From Phycisphaerae bacterium (GTDB taxonomy: Bacteria > Planctomycetota > Phycisphaerae > UBA1845), in NCBI GenBank assembly GCA_029260035.1, contig JAJDEA010000217.1:1-55793 (forward strand): a DNA stretch of 55,793 bases. The letters run 5' to 3'. Each line of letters begins with the position of its first letter. The stretch's first letter is position 1. A program made the translations under genes and the position numbers. The notes beneath the pieces were generated by a model, which saw only the letters and a program-made list of their open reading frames with translations, ran no database searches and was not told where the DNA came from. Below, piece by piece: positions 15,923-24,541 of the stretch.

Positions 15923-17035
15923 ATGCTTTTCCAGCCACCATTGCCATCGCGTTATGCGTCATTGACAGAAGACGAAATGGCGCAGGCCATCGTCAAGCGG
16001 AAAGAGCAGCTGGGATCTCGCCTTATCATTTTGGGCCATCACTACCAACAGCATGAAGTCATCGCGCTAGCCGACTTCACTGGCGACAGTCTAAAGCTCT
16101 CACAAATCGGCGCGGATCAGGATGAAGCAGAATTCATCGTGTTTTGTGGCGTTCACTTCATGGCGGAGTCCGCTGACATTCTGTCAAATGATAATGTCAA
16201 AGTGATACTTCCTGATCTGTCCGCCGGTTGCAGTATGGCAGATATGGCGGATATCGACGATCTCGAAGAGGCCTGGGAGTTTCTTGACAAGGAATGCGGA
16301 GTAAGTGTTGTCCCGGTGACATACGTCAACTCTGCGGCATCGATTAAGGCTTTTTGCGGAAGGCAGAGTGGCGCCTGCTGCACAAGTAGCAATGCGTCGG
16401 CGGTTTTGCGGTGGGCGTTCGAGCAGGGTGACAAGGTGTTGTTTTTGCCCGATCAACACTTGGGTCGAAACACGGCTTATGCCATGGGCGTTGCGCTCGA
16501 TGAGATGGCTGTTTATGATCCCAGGTTGCCTCAAGGTGGATTGACTGCTGAGCAGGTGCGGAAATCGCGTGTTTTACTTTGGAAGGGGCATTGCAGCGTT
16601 CACGCTCTCTTTGCGCCAAATCAATGTGATGAGATTCGTCGGGCAGATCCCGACTGCAAGATTCTTGTCCACCCGGAGTGTTCCTGGGAGGTTGTGCAGA
16701 AAGCCGATCTTGCGGGAAGCACGGAGTTTATTATTAAGACGGTTCGCGAATCCCCGGCCGGCAGCAGATGGGCTATTGGCACTGAGGTCCATCTTGTGGA
16801 TCGTCTTGTGCATGCTCATCCGGACAAAGCGATCCGTTCACTTGCGGGTATTCAGTGTTTATGCACGACAATGTACCGAATCGATTTGAAGCATCTTCTG
16901 TGGGTGCTTGACGAGTTGGTTGAAGGTCGCATCGTCAATCAGATCCAAGTCGATCATGCAACCAAAGAGCAAGCCCGTGTAGCGCTTGAGCGAATGCTGG
17001 CGAATGTGTCTGCGGAACCCGTTGCCATTAAATAG
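15923..17035 (+). CDS. nadA: Quinolinate synthase
   Basis: A 370-residue NadA, which condenses iminoaspartate (made by NadB) with dihydroxyacetone phosphate to quinolinate in de novo NAD synthesis. Diagnostic blocks are LGHHYQQHEVIALADFTGDS, VHFMAES, LPDLSAGCSMADM and LFLPDQHLGRNTA. Likely [4Fe-4S] ligands are C103 (SAGCSM), C224 (KGHCSVH) and C322 or C324 (IQCLCTTMYRI), the layout of the longer Bacillus-type NadA. nadB and nadC are not adjacent. A good promoter and an AGAGAG-type ribosome-binding site precede the ATG. It appears monocistronic. Confidence 0.96.
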   Translation: MLFQPPLPSRYASLTEDEMAQAIVKRKEQLGSRLIILGHHYQQHEVIALADFTGDSLKLSQIGADQDEAEFIVFCGVHFMAESADILSNDNVKVILPDLSAGCSMADMADIDDLEEAWEFLDKECGVSVVPVTYVNSAASIKAFCGRQSGACCTSSNASAVLRWAFEQGDKVLFLPDQHLGRNTAYAMGVALDEMAVYDPRLPQGGLTAEQVRKSRVLLWKGHCSVHALFAPNQCDEIRRADPDCKILVHPECSWEVVQKADLAGSTEFIIKTVRESPAGSRWAIGTEVHLVDRLVHAHPDKAIRSLAGIQCLCTTMYRIDLKHLLWVLDELVEGRIVNQIQVDHATKEQARVALERMLANVSAEPVAIK

Positions 17036-17404
17036 TCTTTGGCGCGTCGTTTCCTTTGCATTTTTGTTGGCGATCCTTGCTGATTCAGCAAAATGCATCG
17101 GAAAGACGGAAATTCGATGCAGAAACCCCCACTTTTCCGGAAATCCCAAACTTTGCCCTATTTATTGTCGATTAATAGGGTTGAGACCGGTAATACATCG
17201 CAAGCCATATCGGAATCGGCATAACGAGTAATGATACGCTGGCGTAACTCGAATATGCGGTTTACGAAAATGCGATGAGGATCCTTTGGTGTCGATGTTG
17301 GATTCGTAGTACAGTACAATGGTCTGGTTACAAACGCACGAACCGTCAGTCGGCTGTCTCTGTATCTCGAGCGACGGGGCGGCGCAAGGCGAAGGATAAC
17401 GGCG
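17036..17404. other. Intergenic region after nadA
   Basis: In this 369-base gap TGCATCG (17094-17100) and CGATGCA (17115-17121) can form a 7-base stem with a 14-base loop; just before it TTGCTGATTCAGCAA is a compact palindrome. Either could end the nadA transcript, though no long T-run follows. Nothing else recognisable was seen. Confidence 0.35.
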
Positions 17405-18007
17405 ATGACGCAAGCGATTTTTTCATCTCCAAATACAATTCGGTGTGCTACCGCCATGTCGGAGGCACCTGCGCACACAGAAAAGATGGCTCCAGTTTGG
17501 GCGGGGCTGCCGACGGGTGTTGTCGATGGCGGCGAAGTCGTATTGCTGGCTATCAAGCCTTCAGCCTGGAAGCCCGTGCTCAGTTCGCTTGCACCGCTTG
17601 CGATCGGGTGTTCGCTTGCCATAGGTGCTGGTCTTCTTAATGCGTCCATCCCAGGTATGTCCGTCGCAGCAACAGCGCAGATGTTTCTGCTTCTTGCGAT
17701 GGTGCCGCTGGGTATTGGTGTTGTAAGGTGGGTGCCAACGTGGTATGTGCTTACGAATCGACGTGTGATGATTGTGCAAGGCGTCCGTGAGGCGCGCATC
17801 AGATCGTGCCTCCTTGTTGATGTACGAAACACCTACATCAATGCGGATGTCGCTGAGAGACTCTTGAAACTCGGCACGATTTCATTCGTCAGCAACGACA
17901 CGAAGGAATTGCCGTCTCATTGGCAGTCGATTGCTCAGCCTGCCGAGGTTCACGAGAAGATAAGGCGGGCTGTCGAAAACGCGATAGACCAGCATTGTGC
18001 GTCATAG
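17405..18007 (+). CDS. Membrane protein with bacterial PH-like domain
   Basis: A 200-residue protein. After a ~50-residue N-terminal region there are two membrane segments (about residues 58-78 and 92-110), then a bacterial PH-like (bPH_2) region: YVLTNRRVMIVQGVREARIRSCLLVDVRNTYI, ending in a helix near the C-terminus. This layout is common in small membrane-anchored bPH proteins of unknown role. AAGGA about nine bases before the ATG at 17405 supports that start; a second ATG at 17456 would also keep all domains. There is no operon partner: the next gene is convergent, about 100 bases beyond the stop. Confidence 0.75.
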   Translation: MTQAIFSSPNTIRCATAMSEAPAHTEKMAPVWAGLPTGVVDGGEVVLLAIKPSAWKPVLSSLAPLAIGCSLAIGAGLLNASIPGMSVAATAQMFLLLAMVPLGIGVVRWVPTWYVLTNRRVMIVQGVREARIRSCLLVDVRNTYINADVAERLLKLGTISFVSNDTKELPSHWQSIAQPAEVHEKIRRAVENAIDQHCAS

Positions 18008-18105
18008 TGACTGCCATCTGTCTGGCCATTCCTCTTGAAGTTCCGCCAACTATCTGGATAGATTATAAAGATGCTGGCCGAAAGGCTGCGAGGAGTATTG
18101 CGTTG

Positions 18106-18666
18106 CTATGCAATAGTCTGTTTGTCGGTTGTTCCCGTTCGGTATTCTGCGTATTTAACCTCAATCCATTGTTCGCCGGACTGATCCTCTGGCGTGAGCC
18201 TGCACTCGAGTTCGTCCATCCCTCGCGGCGACGGGCCTAGCTGACGTGAGCCGTCGAGGCTGAAATTGCTAACATGGCACGGACAATGAAAGCCTTGGCC
18301 AGTCTCATGCTCGATGCCACAACCAAGGTGCGGACAGATGCTCTGGAAGCACCGAATCTCCTCAGGGGCCAGCTCTTTATCGCCTCTCACGACCCAAACT
18401 CTACCGATTGGAGCTGGCGGGTATGCGGTATAGCTATCGGTTCTCCTTGCGATGACAGCTTTGATTGCCGGCTTATTTTTCGGGATAGACGAAAGTGGTG
18501 CTAGTCGCACGAATCCGGCATCTTTTGGTTTTGAGAAGAGCGGGTCGAGCAAGAAACGAAGAACCGGAATTCCGGCGACTAGCGACAGGGCTGCGCCGAA
18601 CACGCCAGCGATTGTTGTCAAGAATGTTCGTCGCTTTATGGGGGGGGTCGCATGTGTGGTAGTCAT
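18106..18666 (-). CDS. Rieske [2Fe-2S] protein, TAT-type anchor (cytochrome bc-type)
   Basis: A 186-residue Rieske protein. The N-terminus has a twin-arginine-like signal anchor (KRRTFLTTIAG followed by a hydrophobic segment to about residue 40). The two cluster-binding boxes are intact: CPHLGC (C111, H113, with C116) and HCPCH (C128, H131, with C130); C116-C130 should form the structural disulfide. It is a likely electron-transfer subunit of a quinol-cytochrome c oxidoreductase, but no cytochrome b or c gene is adjacent. The internal ATG at 18666 was chosen because the TAT signal begins there; an extension to 18771 would add a non-signal leader that overlaps the upstream gene. The M50-like protease gene lies 40 bases upstream. 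Confidence 0.88.
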   Translation of the reverse strand: MTTTHATPPIKRRTFLTTIAGVFGAALSLVAGIPVLRFLLDPLFSKPKDAGFVRLAPLSSIPKNKPAIKAVIARRTDSYTAYPPAPIGRVWVVRGDKELAPEEIRCFQSICPHLGCGIEHETGQGFHCPCHVSNFSLDGSRQLGPSPRGMDELECRLTPEDQSGEQWIEVKYAEYRTGTTDKQTIA

Positions 18667-18706
18667 AAGTTGAGTTGGATAGCTCCTTGAGTTCGCATTG
18701 ACGAAA

Positions 18707-19501
18707 TTAGTTTTTGACGAACGAAGGTTGGCGGGGTTCTCCGATGGTGAGCCGGGCAACAGTTGTTCCAAGTCTATATGTCGCGAATGCCAAGAGAATT
18801 GCCAGTGGCACGGAGAGGATTGTTAAGAAGACTCCAATTGCGATGTCGCCAGCGCTGTGCAATCCTAGTTCCGCTGGCTTCAAGGCCAGATTGCCGATTA
18901 GAGTAAACACGTCGTCCGATCGGACTCCTTCGTAGGCAGGAGGGTAGCCGCCGCCTTGGAGCCATGTGACGATGCGAGTCGTCATGATAGAACTCATTTC
19001 GAAATAGTCGCCAGGCAAGTTATAGAAAGGGGCCAACCCCAGAACGATCGCCGGCCCGAAAAGCCAAGCGCGTGCCTTTTTCGTGCAATAGCAGACGAGT
19101 GGGACGCCAAAGAGAACGGTTAACAGGAAAGGGGCAAAATCGGTCGCCAAATAACAAAGGTCAGAGTTATTTGTGTCAAACCCACTGAGTCTGCCGCCGT
19201 AGTTGCCCTTGGGAACGACGAAATCGAATACCTCCGCCAGTTGTCTCCCGAAGTACAATGGCTTGAGTTCCAGTTCTGTGACCGTGCCGCCCGTGACCAG
19301 GCATCCTGCGACGTGCAATAGTTCGTGGATAGGAACGTAAACAATCCATGTTGCAGTCATCGCGATGAGCATTGGTACAATGGATCGCAAAGGCTTTTTG
19401 GATCGCATTAGCGGTTCCATACAGGCCAACACATCGTACAAGGGCTGACGGAAGAACGGACGTCGGAATAAGGATCGCAACATGGAAACCTTAGCATTCA
19501 T
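18707..19501 (-). CDS. Membrane-embedded M50-like metalloprotease or relative
   Basis: A 264-residue polytopic protein with HELLH at residues 59-63 inside a hydrophobic segment (IVYVPIHELLHVAGCLVTGG), the zinc-binding HExxH motif of site-2-protease/M50-like families. A later NLPGDYFEM segment could provide the third, acidic ligand. At least four further hydrophobic segments are visible. Family membership is judged from motif and topology only; it may belong to the broader DUF-type metalloprotease-like group rather than classical RseP. Its stop is 40 bases before the Rieske start on the same strand, so the two are probably co-transcribed. An alternative start at the seventh codon is possible. 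Confidence 0.7.
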   Translation of the reverse strand: MNAKVSMLRSLFRRPFFRQPLYDVLACMEPLMRSKKPLRSIVPMLIAMTATWIVYVPIHELLHVAGCLVTGGTVTELELKPLYFGRQLAEVFDFVVPKGNYGGRLSGFDTNNSDLCYLATDFAPFLLTVLFGVPLVCYCTKKARAWLFGPAIVLGLAPFYNLPGDYFEMSSIMTTRIVTWLQGGGYPPAYEGVRSDDVFTLIGNLALKPAELGLHSAGDIAIGVFLTILSVPLAILLAFATYRLGTTVARLTIGEPRQPSFVKN

Positions 19502-19871
19502 AAGTTGTGGGCGTTTTGCAAGGCCCTGTGATATTTAGCATTGAGCGGACTTATCAAGCACGAATCATAACCTCATTGCCTTCCGTGTTCCAATCTGTTG
19601 TGCAGCTGTGAGTTTTTGTCAGTGATTGCAAAGGCTGCTCTTTGCGCCGTCGAAAGTTGTGTCCCCTATCCTGGCTGTTGATCTCAAGTTGACGACACTG
19701 TCGAAACGACGGTACTATCGACCTCTGCTAGCGGCAAGCATGGACCTGACGAGGTGCGGCTCAATGGCGTCCCAACTTGCCGAGTGCGTTCTTTTGTAAC
19801 GCTACGTTCAGACATCGGTCGCCTTGGAGTTTTCCCGGGCTTGTCGTTTTCGCAGAGAGGGTACACGGACC
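19502..19871. other. Divergent promoter region upstream of TolC-like gene
   Basis: The 370-base gap contains a good plus-strand promoter (listed separately) and a ~145-base untranslated leader for the TolC-like gene. I see no riboswitch or small gene. An in-frame upstream TTG exists at 19824, but it lacks a signal peptide and is not used here. Confidence 0.4.
19689..19718 (+). promoter_or_regulatory. Putative promoter of TolC-like gene
   Basis: TTGACG at 19689-19694 and TACTAT at 19713-19718, separated by 18 bases. Assigned by eye. Confidence 0.42.
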
Positions 19872-21620
19872 ATGGCTGTAATCAAAGTATTCGCCTTAAG
19901 TGTCGCCTGCTTGACTGTACCGGCTTATGCGACAGCGATCGCTGCAACGCCGATCGCCGTGTTGAGTGGCTTGATCGCAACGGCAGACGATTCTCAACAA
20001 ATGGCAGATTCAACTGAAGGTAATGCTGATGGCAAGGACGTCCGCATTCCGCCGGAACGCCTTGATTGGCACATTCCTGACCCCAGTGATATTGACGAAA
20101 TGGCGGCACTCTGGCTTGAGCGAGCGGAATCCAACCAGGATGATACCGCAAAGAAGGCAACTGCCCGAGTACGGGACATCTTTCAATCGACCAAGCGACA
20201 AAAGCAAGTTCACATGTCGCTTGAAGACGCACTGCATCGCGCGCTAGCGAACAGCTATTCGATCGAAGTGGAAAGTTACAACCCACCGATTTCGATGACG
20301 GCGGTGGTTGCTGCGGAGGCCGCGTTCGATGCTGTGTTCTTTGCCAATATTACGAAGAACAAGGTGGATCGGCCGACGGGGTCTCAGCTTCAGTCGACCG
20401 ACTTGGATGCGTTCTCTTCCAGCTTCGGAGTTGCCAAGAGTTTGCCCGTTGGGTCGAGGATAACAACGAGCTACGGCTTAAACCGCCAGAAGACGACCCT
20501 GTCGTTTCAGGAGATAAACCCGGAGTATTTCAGCAATTTTGTAGTTCAATTGGATCAGCCACTATTGCGCGGGTTCGGTTTGGATAACGGGTTAGCTGAA
20601 ATTCGGGTCAGCAAGAAGCAAAAATCGATCAGTGATCTGGCTTTTCAGATTGCCGTTCGCGATACGCTCAAGAGCATCGAAGAGTTATATTGGTCGCTTG
20701 TTTTTGCCCGCCGAGACCTGGTGATTACGACACGCCTTGTTATGGAAAACGAGGAAATCTATAAGTTCCTGGTTGCAAGAAAAGACTTCGATGTGACGCC
20801 GGTCGAGATTGAAAGATCGTTGGCTAATCTTCAGGACAGTCGGTTGCAGCTTCTTCAAAGGAAGAGAAGTGCTCGTGATGCCGAAGACAATCTTATCGCA
20901 TCCATGAATGACCCCGAGCTCAACTTGATTGATGGCGTTGAGATTGTCCCAACGGATTTTCCGAAGTTGGATTATGTTGCGATTGATCGTTTTGCAGAAG
21001 TCAAAGAAGCGCTGGCGAAAAACCCAGAGCTAAAGCAGCTTGAACTGCAAATTGGTATTAATGAAATCAGGGTGGGACAAGCCCACAACGCAGAGTTGCC
21101 GCAGTTAGATTTGACCTTTCGGTATACCGTGGATGGCTTGGCGGGTACGGCGGATCGTTCGTTCGATAAACTGACGGGGAACAACTTTATTGAGTATTTT
21201 GTGGGTGTTAATCTCAATGTGCCGATCGGAAACCGAGGGCCTCGCGCATCATCTCGATCCGCCAGATTGGCTCACTCGCAAGCTGTTTCAAGCCTGAAAA
21301 ATGGAATGGAAAGGTTGATCCTGGCGGTCAATACAGCGGTGAGAGACGTGGGGACAGCATACCAGGCGATTCCTACTGCTCTGGTTGGCTCGGAAGCCAA
21401 TGAGCGTCAGGTCGAGTCCATTGTAGCGCGTGCGGAGCGCAAAGACATCAATACGCTGAACAGCGAACTGGGCGCGCGTCAAACACTGGTCAATTCGAGG
21501 CGTGTCATGCTGCAGGCTATGGTTGACTACAATCTTTCTCTGGTAAGGCTTGAGCAAGCCAAAGGCACGCTTCTCAATTATTACAATGTTGTCATTCCCG
21601 ACCAGGCTGGTGAAGAGTAG
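19872..21620 (+). CDS. TolC-family outer membrane channel protein
   Basis: A 582-residue outer-membrane efflux protein. The signal peptide starts at MAVIKVFALSVACLTVPAYA. Two OEP-type repeats follow, with long helical stretches (for example IRVSKKQKSISDLAFQIAVRDTLKSI is typical of the first helix pair) and the second repeat around residues 375-570, ending YNVVIPDQAGEE. Such trimers form the outer-membrane duct of tripartite exporters or type I secretion. No membrane-fusion protein or ABC/RND partner is adjacent, so the partner is encoded elsewhere. The ATG at 19872 was chosen for the signal peptide and an AGAGAGGG site upstream. It appears to be a single-gene unit. Confidence 0.87.
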   Translation: MAVIKVFALSVACLTVPAYATAIAATPIAVLSGLIATADDSQQMADSTEGNADGKDVRIPPERLDWHIPDPSDIDEMAALWLERAESNQDDTAKKATARVRDIFQSTKRQKQVHMSLEDALHRALANSYSIEVESYNPPISMTAVVAAEAAFDAVFFANITKNKVDRPTGSQLQSTDLDAFSSSFGVAKSLPVGSRITTSYGLNRQKTTLSFQEINPEYFSNFVVQLDQPLLRGFGLDNGLAEIRVSKKQKSISDLAFQIAVRDTLKSIEELYWSLVFARRDLVITTRLVMENEEIYKFLVARKDFDVTPVEIERSLANLQDSRLQLLQRKRSARDAEDNLIASMNDPELNLIDGVEIVPTDFPKLDYVAIDRFAEVKEALAKNPELKQLELQIGINEIRVGQAHNAELPQLDLTFRYTVDGLAGTADRSFDKLTGNNFIEYFVGVNLNVPIGNRGPRASSRSARLAHSQAVSSLKNGMERLILAVNTAVRDVGTAYQAIPTALVGSEANERQVESIVARAERKDINTLNSELGARQTLVNSRRVMLQAMVDYNLSLVRLEQAKGTLLNYYNVVIPDQAGEE

Positions 21621-21737
21621 GATGAGCCTCGCGGGTTTTTTGATTCATCATTTCAATTCGGTGGATTTTCAGCGCGTTTCTTGCTTACAATCATAGTGTG
21701 GGCGATGGCCGGATCGGCAACGTAAGGAGAGCGTGTC

Positions 21738-22619
21738 TTGACCGACGAACGCAAGAAAAGTGTTCCCCTTCCGCAGCATCAAATTCATTCGCGCGATTGG
21801 CGAGAGAATTGGTACGTTTATCCCGTGATTTCCAGGCGCAGCCGGGGATTGAGCATCGGCGTGAACCTCAATCCTGATATGGCGTGCAATTTTGATTGCA
21901 TTTATTGCCAAGTGGATCGATCCGCTAAGCCGAGAACCCGCAGTGTTGAGATTGGCCGTCTAAGTGACGAACTTGAGGCACTGATTGATGAAGCGAAATC
22001 AGGCAGGCTGTTTCGTGATCCCGCATTTGCCGAAGTTCCATCTGAGTTACGTCGGATAAACGACATTGCTTTCTCCGGTGATGGCGAACCCACGACATGT
22101 AAAGTATTTGAAGAAAGTGTGCGGTTGGCGGCGGATGCCAGAAGGAAGGCAAGCCTCCTGGATACGAAGATTGTGCTCATTACGGATGCGTGTTATTTGA
22201 CAAAACCCGAGGTCGAAGCGGGCCTGCTCGTTTTAGACGAAAACAATGGAGAGGTATGGGCCAAGCTTGATGCCGGCACGGAAGCGTATTACCAAGTAGT
22301 GAATCGGCCTAACTACCCGCTGCAACATGTTATTGATGGTATCATCGCGGCGTCGCGCGTCAGGCCGATTGTGATTCAGTCACTGTTTTTGCGTTGGAAT
22401 GGCGAAGGGCCGAACGAGGCAGAGCTTGCCGCGTATGTCAGCCGACTGAATGAAATACAAAATGCCGGCGGCCAGATTAAGGGGGTCCAGGTGTACACGA
22501 TTGCACGAACGCCAGCCGAAGAATCTGCCAGTGCATTGGCAAACGATGAAGTGGATCATATTGTTGAGCTAGTTCGTACTCAAGCCGGTGTTGCGGCGGA
22601 ATCCTATTATGGCGCATAG
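21738..22619 (+). CDS. Radical SAM protein
   Basis: A 293-residue radical SAM enzyme. The [4Fe-4S]-binding motif MACNFDCIYC gives C50, C54 and C57 in CxxxCxxC spacing, followed by QVDR. FSGDGEPTTC is the usual glycine-rich SAM-binding segment. NRPNYPLQHVIDGI and VQSLFLRWNG recall the small 'radical SAM domain protein' family with wybutosine-synthesis-like features, but no substrate can be assigned. The start appears to be TTG at 21738, with AAGGAG about nine bases upstream and no better ATG nearby. xseA follows 59 bases after its stop. Confidence 0.85.
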   Translation: MTDERKKSVPLPQHQIHSRDWRENWYVYPVISRRSRGLSIGVNLNPDMACNFDCIYCQVDRSAKPRTRSVEIGRLSDELEALIDEAKSGRLFRDPAFAEVPSELRRINDIAFSGDGEPTTCKVFEESVRLAADARRKASLLDTKIVLITDACYLTKPEVEAGLLVLDENNGEVWAKLDAGTEAYYQVVNRPNYPLQHVIDGIIAASRVRPIVIQSLFLRWNGEGPNEAELAAYVSRLNEIQNAGGQIKGVQVYTIARTPAEESASALANDEVDHIVELVRTQAGVAAESYYGA

Positions 22620-22678
22620 GTTCTGATGCGCGTTCGCTATGTGCTGAGGTATCGAATGGTGCAAGTATTCACGAGAAG

Positions 22679-24253
22679 ATGGGTGATCGTATGACGGAGC
22701 GACTGCCATTCAATCCGGACCTGATCGACGCTCCTGCAAGTAGTCGTTCGAGTCGCACCAAACAGCCGTTGACGGTTTCGCAGGTGACGATTCTTGTGAA
22801 GGACGCTATTGCGACCGGTGTGCCCGGCACGGTTCACGTCGTTGGGGAAGTCAGCAATTTCAAAAAACATTCGAGCGGGCATCTTTACTTTACGTTGAAG
22901 GACGACGGGAGTGAGTTGTCTTGTGTTATGTGGCGTAGCGCTGCGGCGAAATTGAAGTTCGAGCCGGGTGATGGCGTGGAGGTGGTAGCTTCCGGAGCCG
23001 TCGAAGTTTTTGAGCGAGCAGGGCGATATCAACTGTATGTGCGCAAGTTGGAGCCGAGAGGTGTGGGTGCTTTAGATTTGGCGTTTCGACAGCTCTGCGA
23101 CAAGTTAAAGAAAGAGGGTCTGTTCGATCGAGAACATAAGAAGCCGTTGCCGGCTTATCCTGAGCGCATTGCAATTGTCACCAGTCCGACTGGTGCTGCT
23201 ATTTCTGACATGATTCAAACCATCGAACGACGTTATCCGTGCGTACGACTTTTGGTTTATCCTGTGCGAGTGCAAGGCGATGGCGCTTCTGCGGAAATCG
23301 CCAAGGCTATCGCTAAAATTAATTCTTGCTCTTCGCAGTTGGGTGGCGTGGATGTCGTAATCGTGGGACGAGGCGGTGGATCGCTTGAAGACCTGTGGGC
23401 GTTCAACGAGGAAGTTGTCGCCCGCGCAATTTTTTCAAGCCAAATTCCGATTATCAGTGCAGTAGGGCATGAGGTTGATGTGACAATTGCCGATTTGGTC
23501 GCTGACGTTCGGGCTGCTACGCCGACCGCAGCTGGAGAACTTGTTGTTCCTCTGCTGGATGATGTGAAAGATTCCCTCGCTGGGTTGCAGTCGCGGCTTC
23601 GTCGTGGCGTGGCAACTGAGATAACCCTTGCGCGTGAAAGATTGCAGAGCGCCGGGAAAGTGGCATTTTGGCGTGACCCGCTGTCAGTGATGCATCGGCG
23701 TGGTCAAATTGTTGACGAGATGTCAAATCGACTTGATAGATCTCTTGCTGAGCGGACGCGTTTGCTTCGCCGTCGAGTGGGAATGCTTGAGGCGACAGTC
23801 CAGCAAATTACACCCTATGCGTATTTGTTGCGATGTGGGTCGCAATTGCACGATTTGACGGATCGTTTCTCGCGACAGATTCAGCGTAGGTTGGAGCGCG
23901 CACGGCTTGTGCTTGCGCGGGCAACATCGCACTTAAACCGGAAGTCACCTACACATATCCTGTCTGCAAATAAAGGGCAAGCGGTATACTCCGAGCAACG
24001 TCTGAAACTGGCTGCGCGCCTTCGGATGAGATTGCTCGAAGCCCGCATAGAAACTGGCGAATCGGTACTGTCGGCGCTGAGTCACAAGAGTGTGTTGCAG
24101 CGGGGTTTTTCTATTACGCGTACGAAAAAAGGCGATCGCATAATCCGTTCGATCGAAGAACTTGATGACCGGCAGCGTGTAGTGACTGAGCTTGCGGACG
24201 GTGATTTCGAGGCGGAAGTTGTTAATCTCAAACAAATGGAGTTATTCGAATAA
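22679..24253 (+). CDS. xseA: Exodeoxyribonuclease VII large subunit
   Basis: A 524-residue XseA, the catalytic subunit of exonuclease VII, which degrades single-stranded DNA from both ends. The N-terminal OB-fold region includes TVSQVTILVKDAI and VHVVGEVSNFKKHSSGHLYF. The core has RIAIVTSPTGAAISDMIQTI, VDVVIVGRGGGSLEDLWAFN and the catalytic-domain stretch ISAVGHEVDVTIADLVADVRA-type sequence. The C-terminal half is helical, ending GDFEAEVVNLKQMELFE. It is longer than the ~450-residue E. coli protein. Two ATGs (22679, 22691) could serve as start. xseB follows after two bases. Confidence 0.96.
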   Translation: MGDRMTERLPFNPDLIDAPASSRSSRTKQPLTVSQVTILVKDAIATGVPGTVHVVGEVSNFKKHSSGHLYFTLKDDGSELSCVMWRSAAAKLKFEPGDGVEVVASGAVEVFERAGRYQLYVRKLEPRGVGALDLAFRQLCDKLKKEGLFDREHKKPLPAYPERIAIVTSPTGAAISDMIQTIERRYPCVRLLVYPVRVQGDGASAEIAKAIAKINSCSSQLGGVDVVIVGRGGGSLEDLWAFNEEVVARAIFSSQIPIISAVGHEVDVTIADLVADVRAATPTAAGELVVPLLDDVKDSLAGLQSRLRRGVATEITLARERLQSAGKVAFWRDPLSVMHRRGQIVDEMSNRLDRSLAERTRLLRRRVGMLEATVQQITPYAYLLRCGSQLHDLTDRFSRQIQRRLERARLVLARATSHLNRKSPTHILSANKGQAVYSEQRLKLAARLRMRLLEARIETGESVLSALSHKSVLQRGFSITRTKKGDRIIRSIEELDDRQRVVTELADGDFEAEVVNLKQMELFE

Positions 24254-24255
24254 TC

Positions 24256-24465
24256 ATGGCTAAGAAAAAACAGTCATTTGAAGAATCATTGAAGCAGCTT
24301 GAAGCTATTGCGACGCAAATCGAACAGGGAGAAATTGGGCTGGAGGAGTCGATTACCAAGTACGAAGAAGGAATGAACCTGGTGAAGAATTGCCGTGAAA
24401 TCCTGGAAAAGGCAGAACTCAAGATGCAAAAATTGCAAGAGCGTTCTGACGGAACGCTTGGGTAG
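24256..24465 (+). CDS. xseB: Exodeoxyribonuclease VII small subunit
   Basis: A 69-residue XseB. The helical hairpin is clear: SFEESLKQLEAIATQIEQGEIGLEESITKYEEGM. It binds the C-terminal helices of XseA to form the holoenzyme. Its ATG lies two bases beyond the xseA stop, so the genes are co-transcribed and probably translationally coupled. The large fusion gene converges 76 bases downstream. Confidence 0.96.
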   Translation: MAKKKQSFEESLKQLEAIATQIEQGEIGLEESITKYEEGMNLVKNCREILEKAELKMQKLQERSDGTLG

Positions 24466-24504
24466 TAATTCATTCCGGTTGTATTTTGATCCGCAATGCC
24501 GCGT

Positions 24505-24520
24505 TCCTTATTTCTAAGGA
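24505..24520. terminator. Hairpin between convergent genes
   Basis: TCCTTA, loop TTTC, TAAGGA. It lies between the convergent xseB and large fusion genes, but has no flanking T-run, so termination is only possible, not shown. Confidence 0.25.
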
Positions 24521-24541
24521 TCGTCCGGCCTTGATCGCCCA

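Noticed and set aside
21621..21660. Intrinsic terminator after the TolC-like gene (CCTCGCGGGTTTTTT)
   Set aside because: The T-run is good, but the stem is only two or three base pairs, too short to call.
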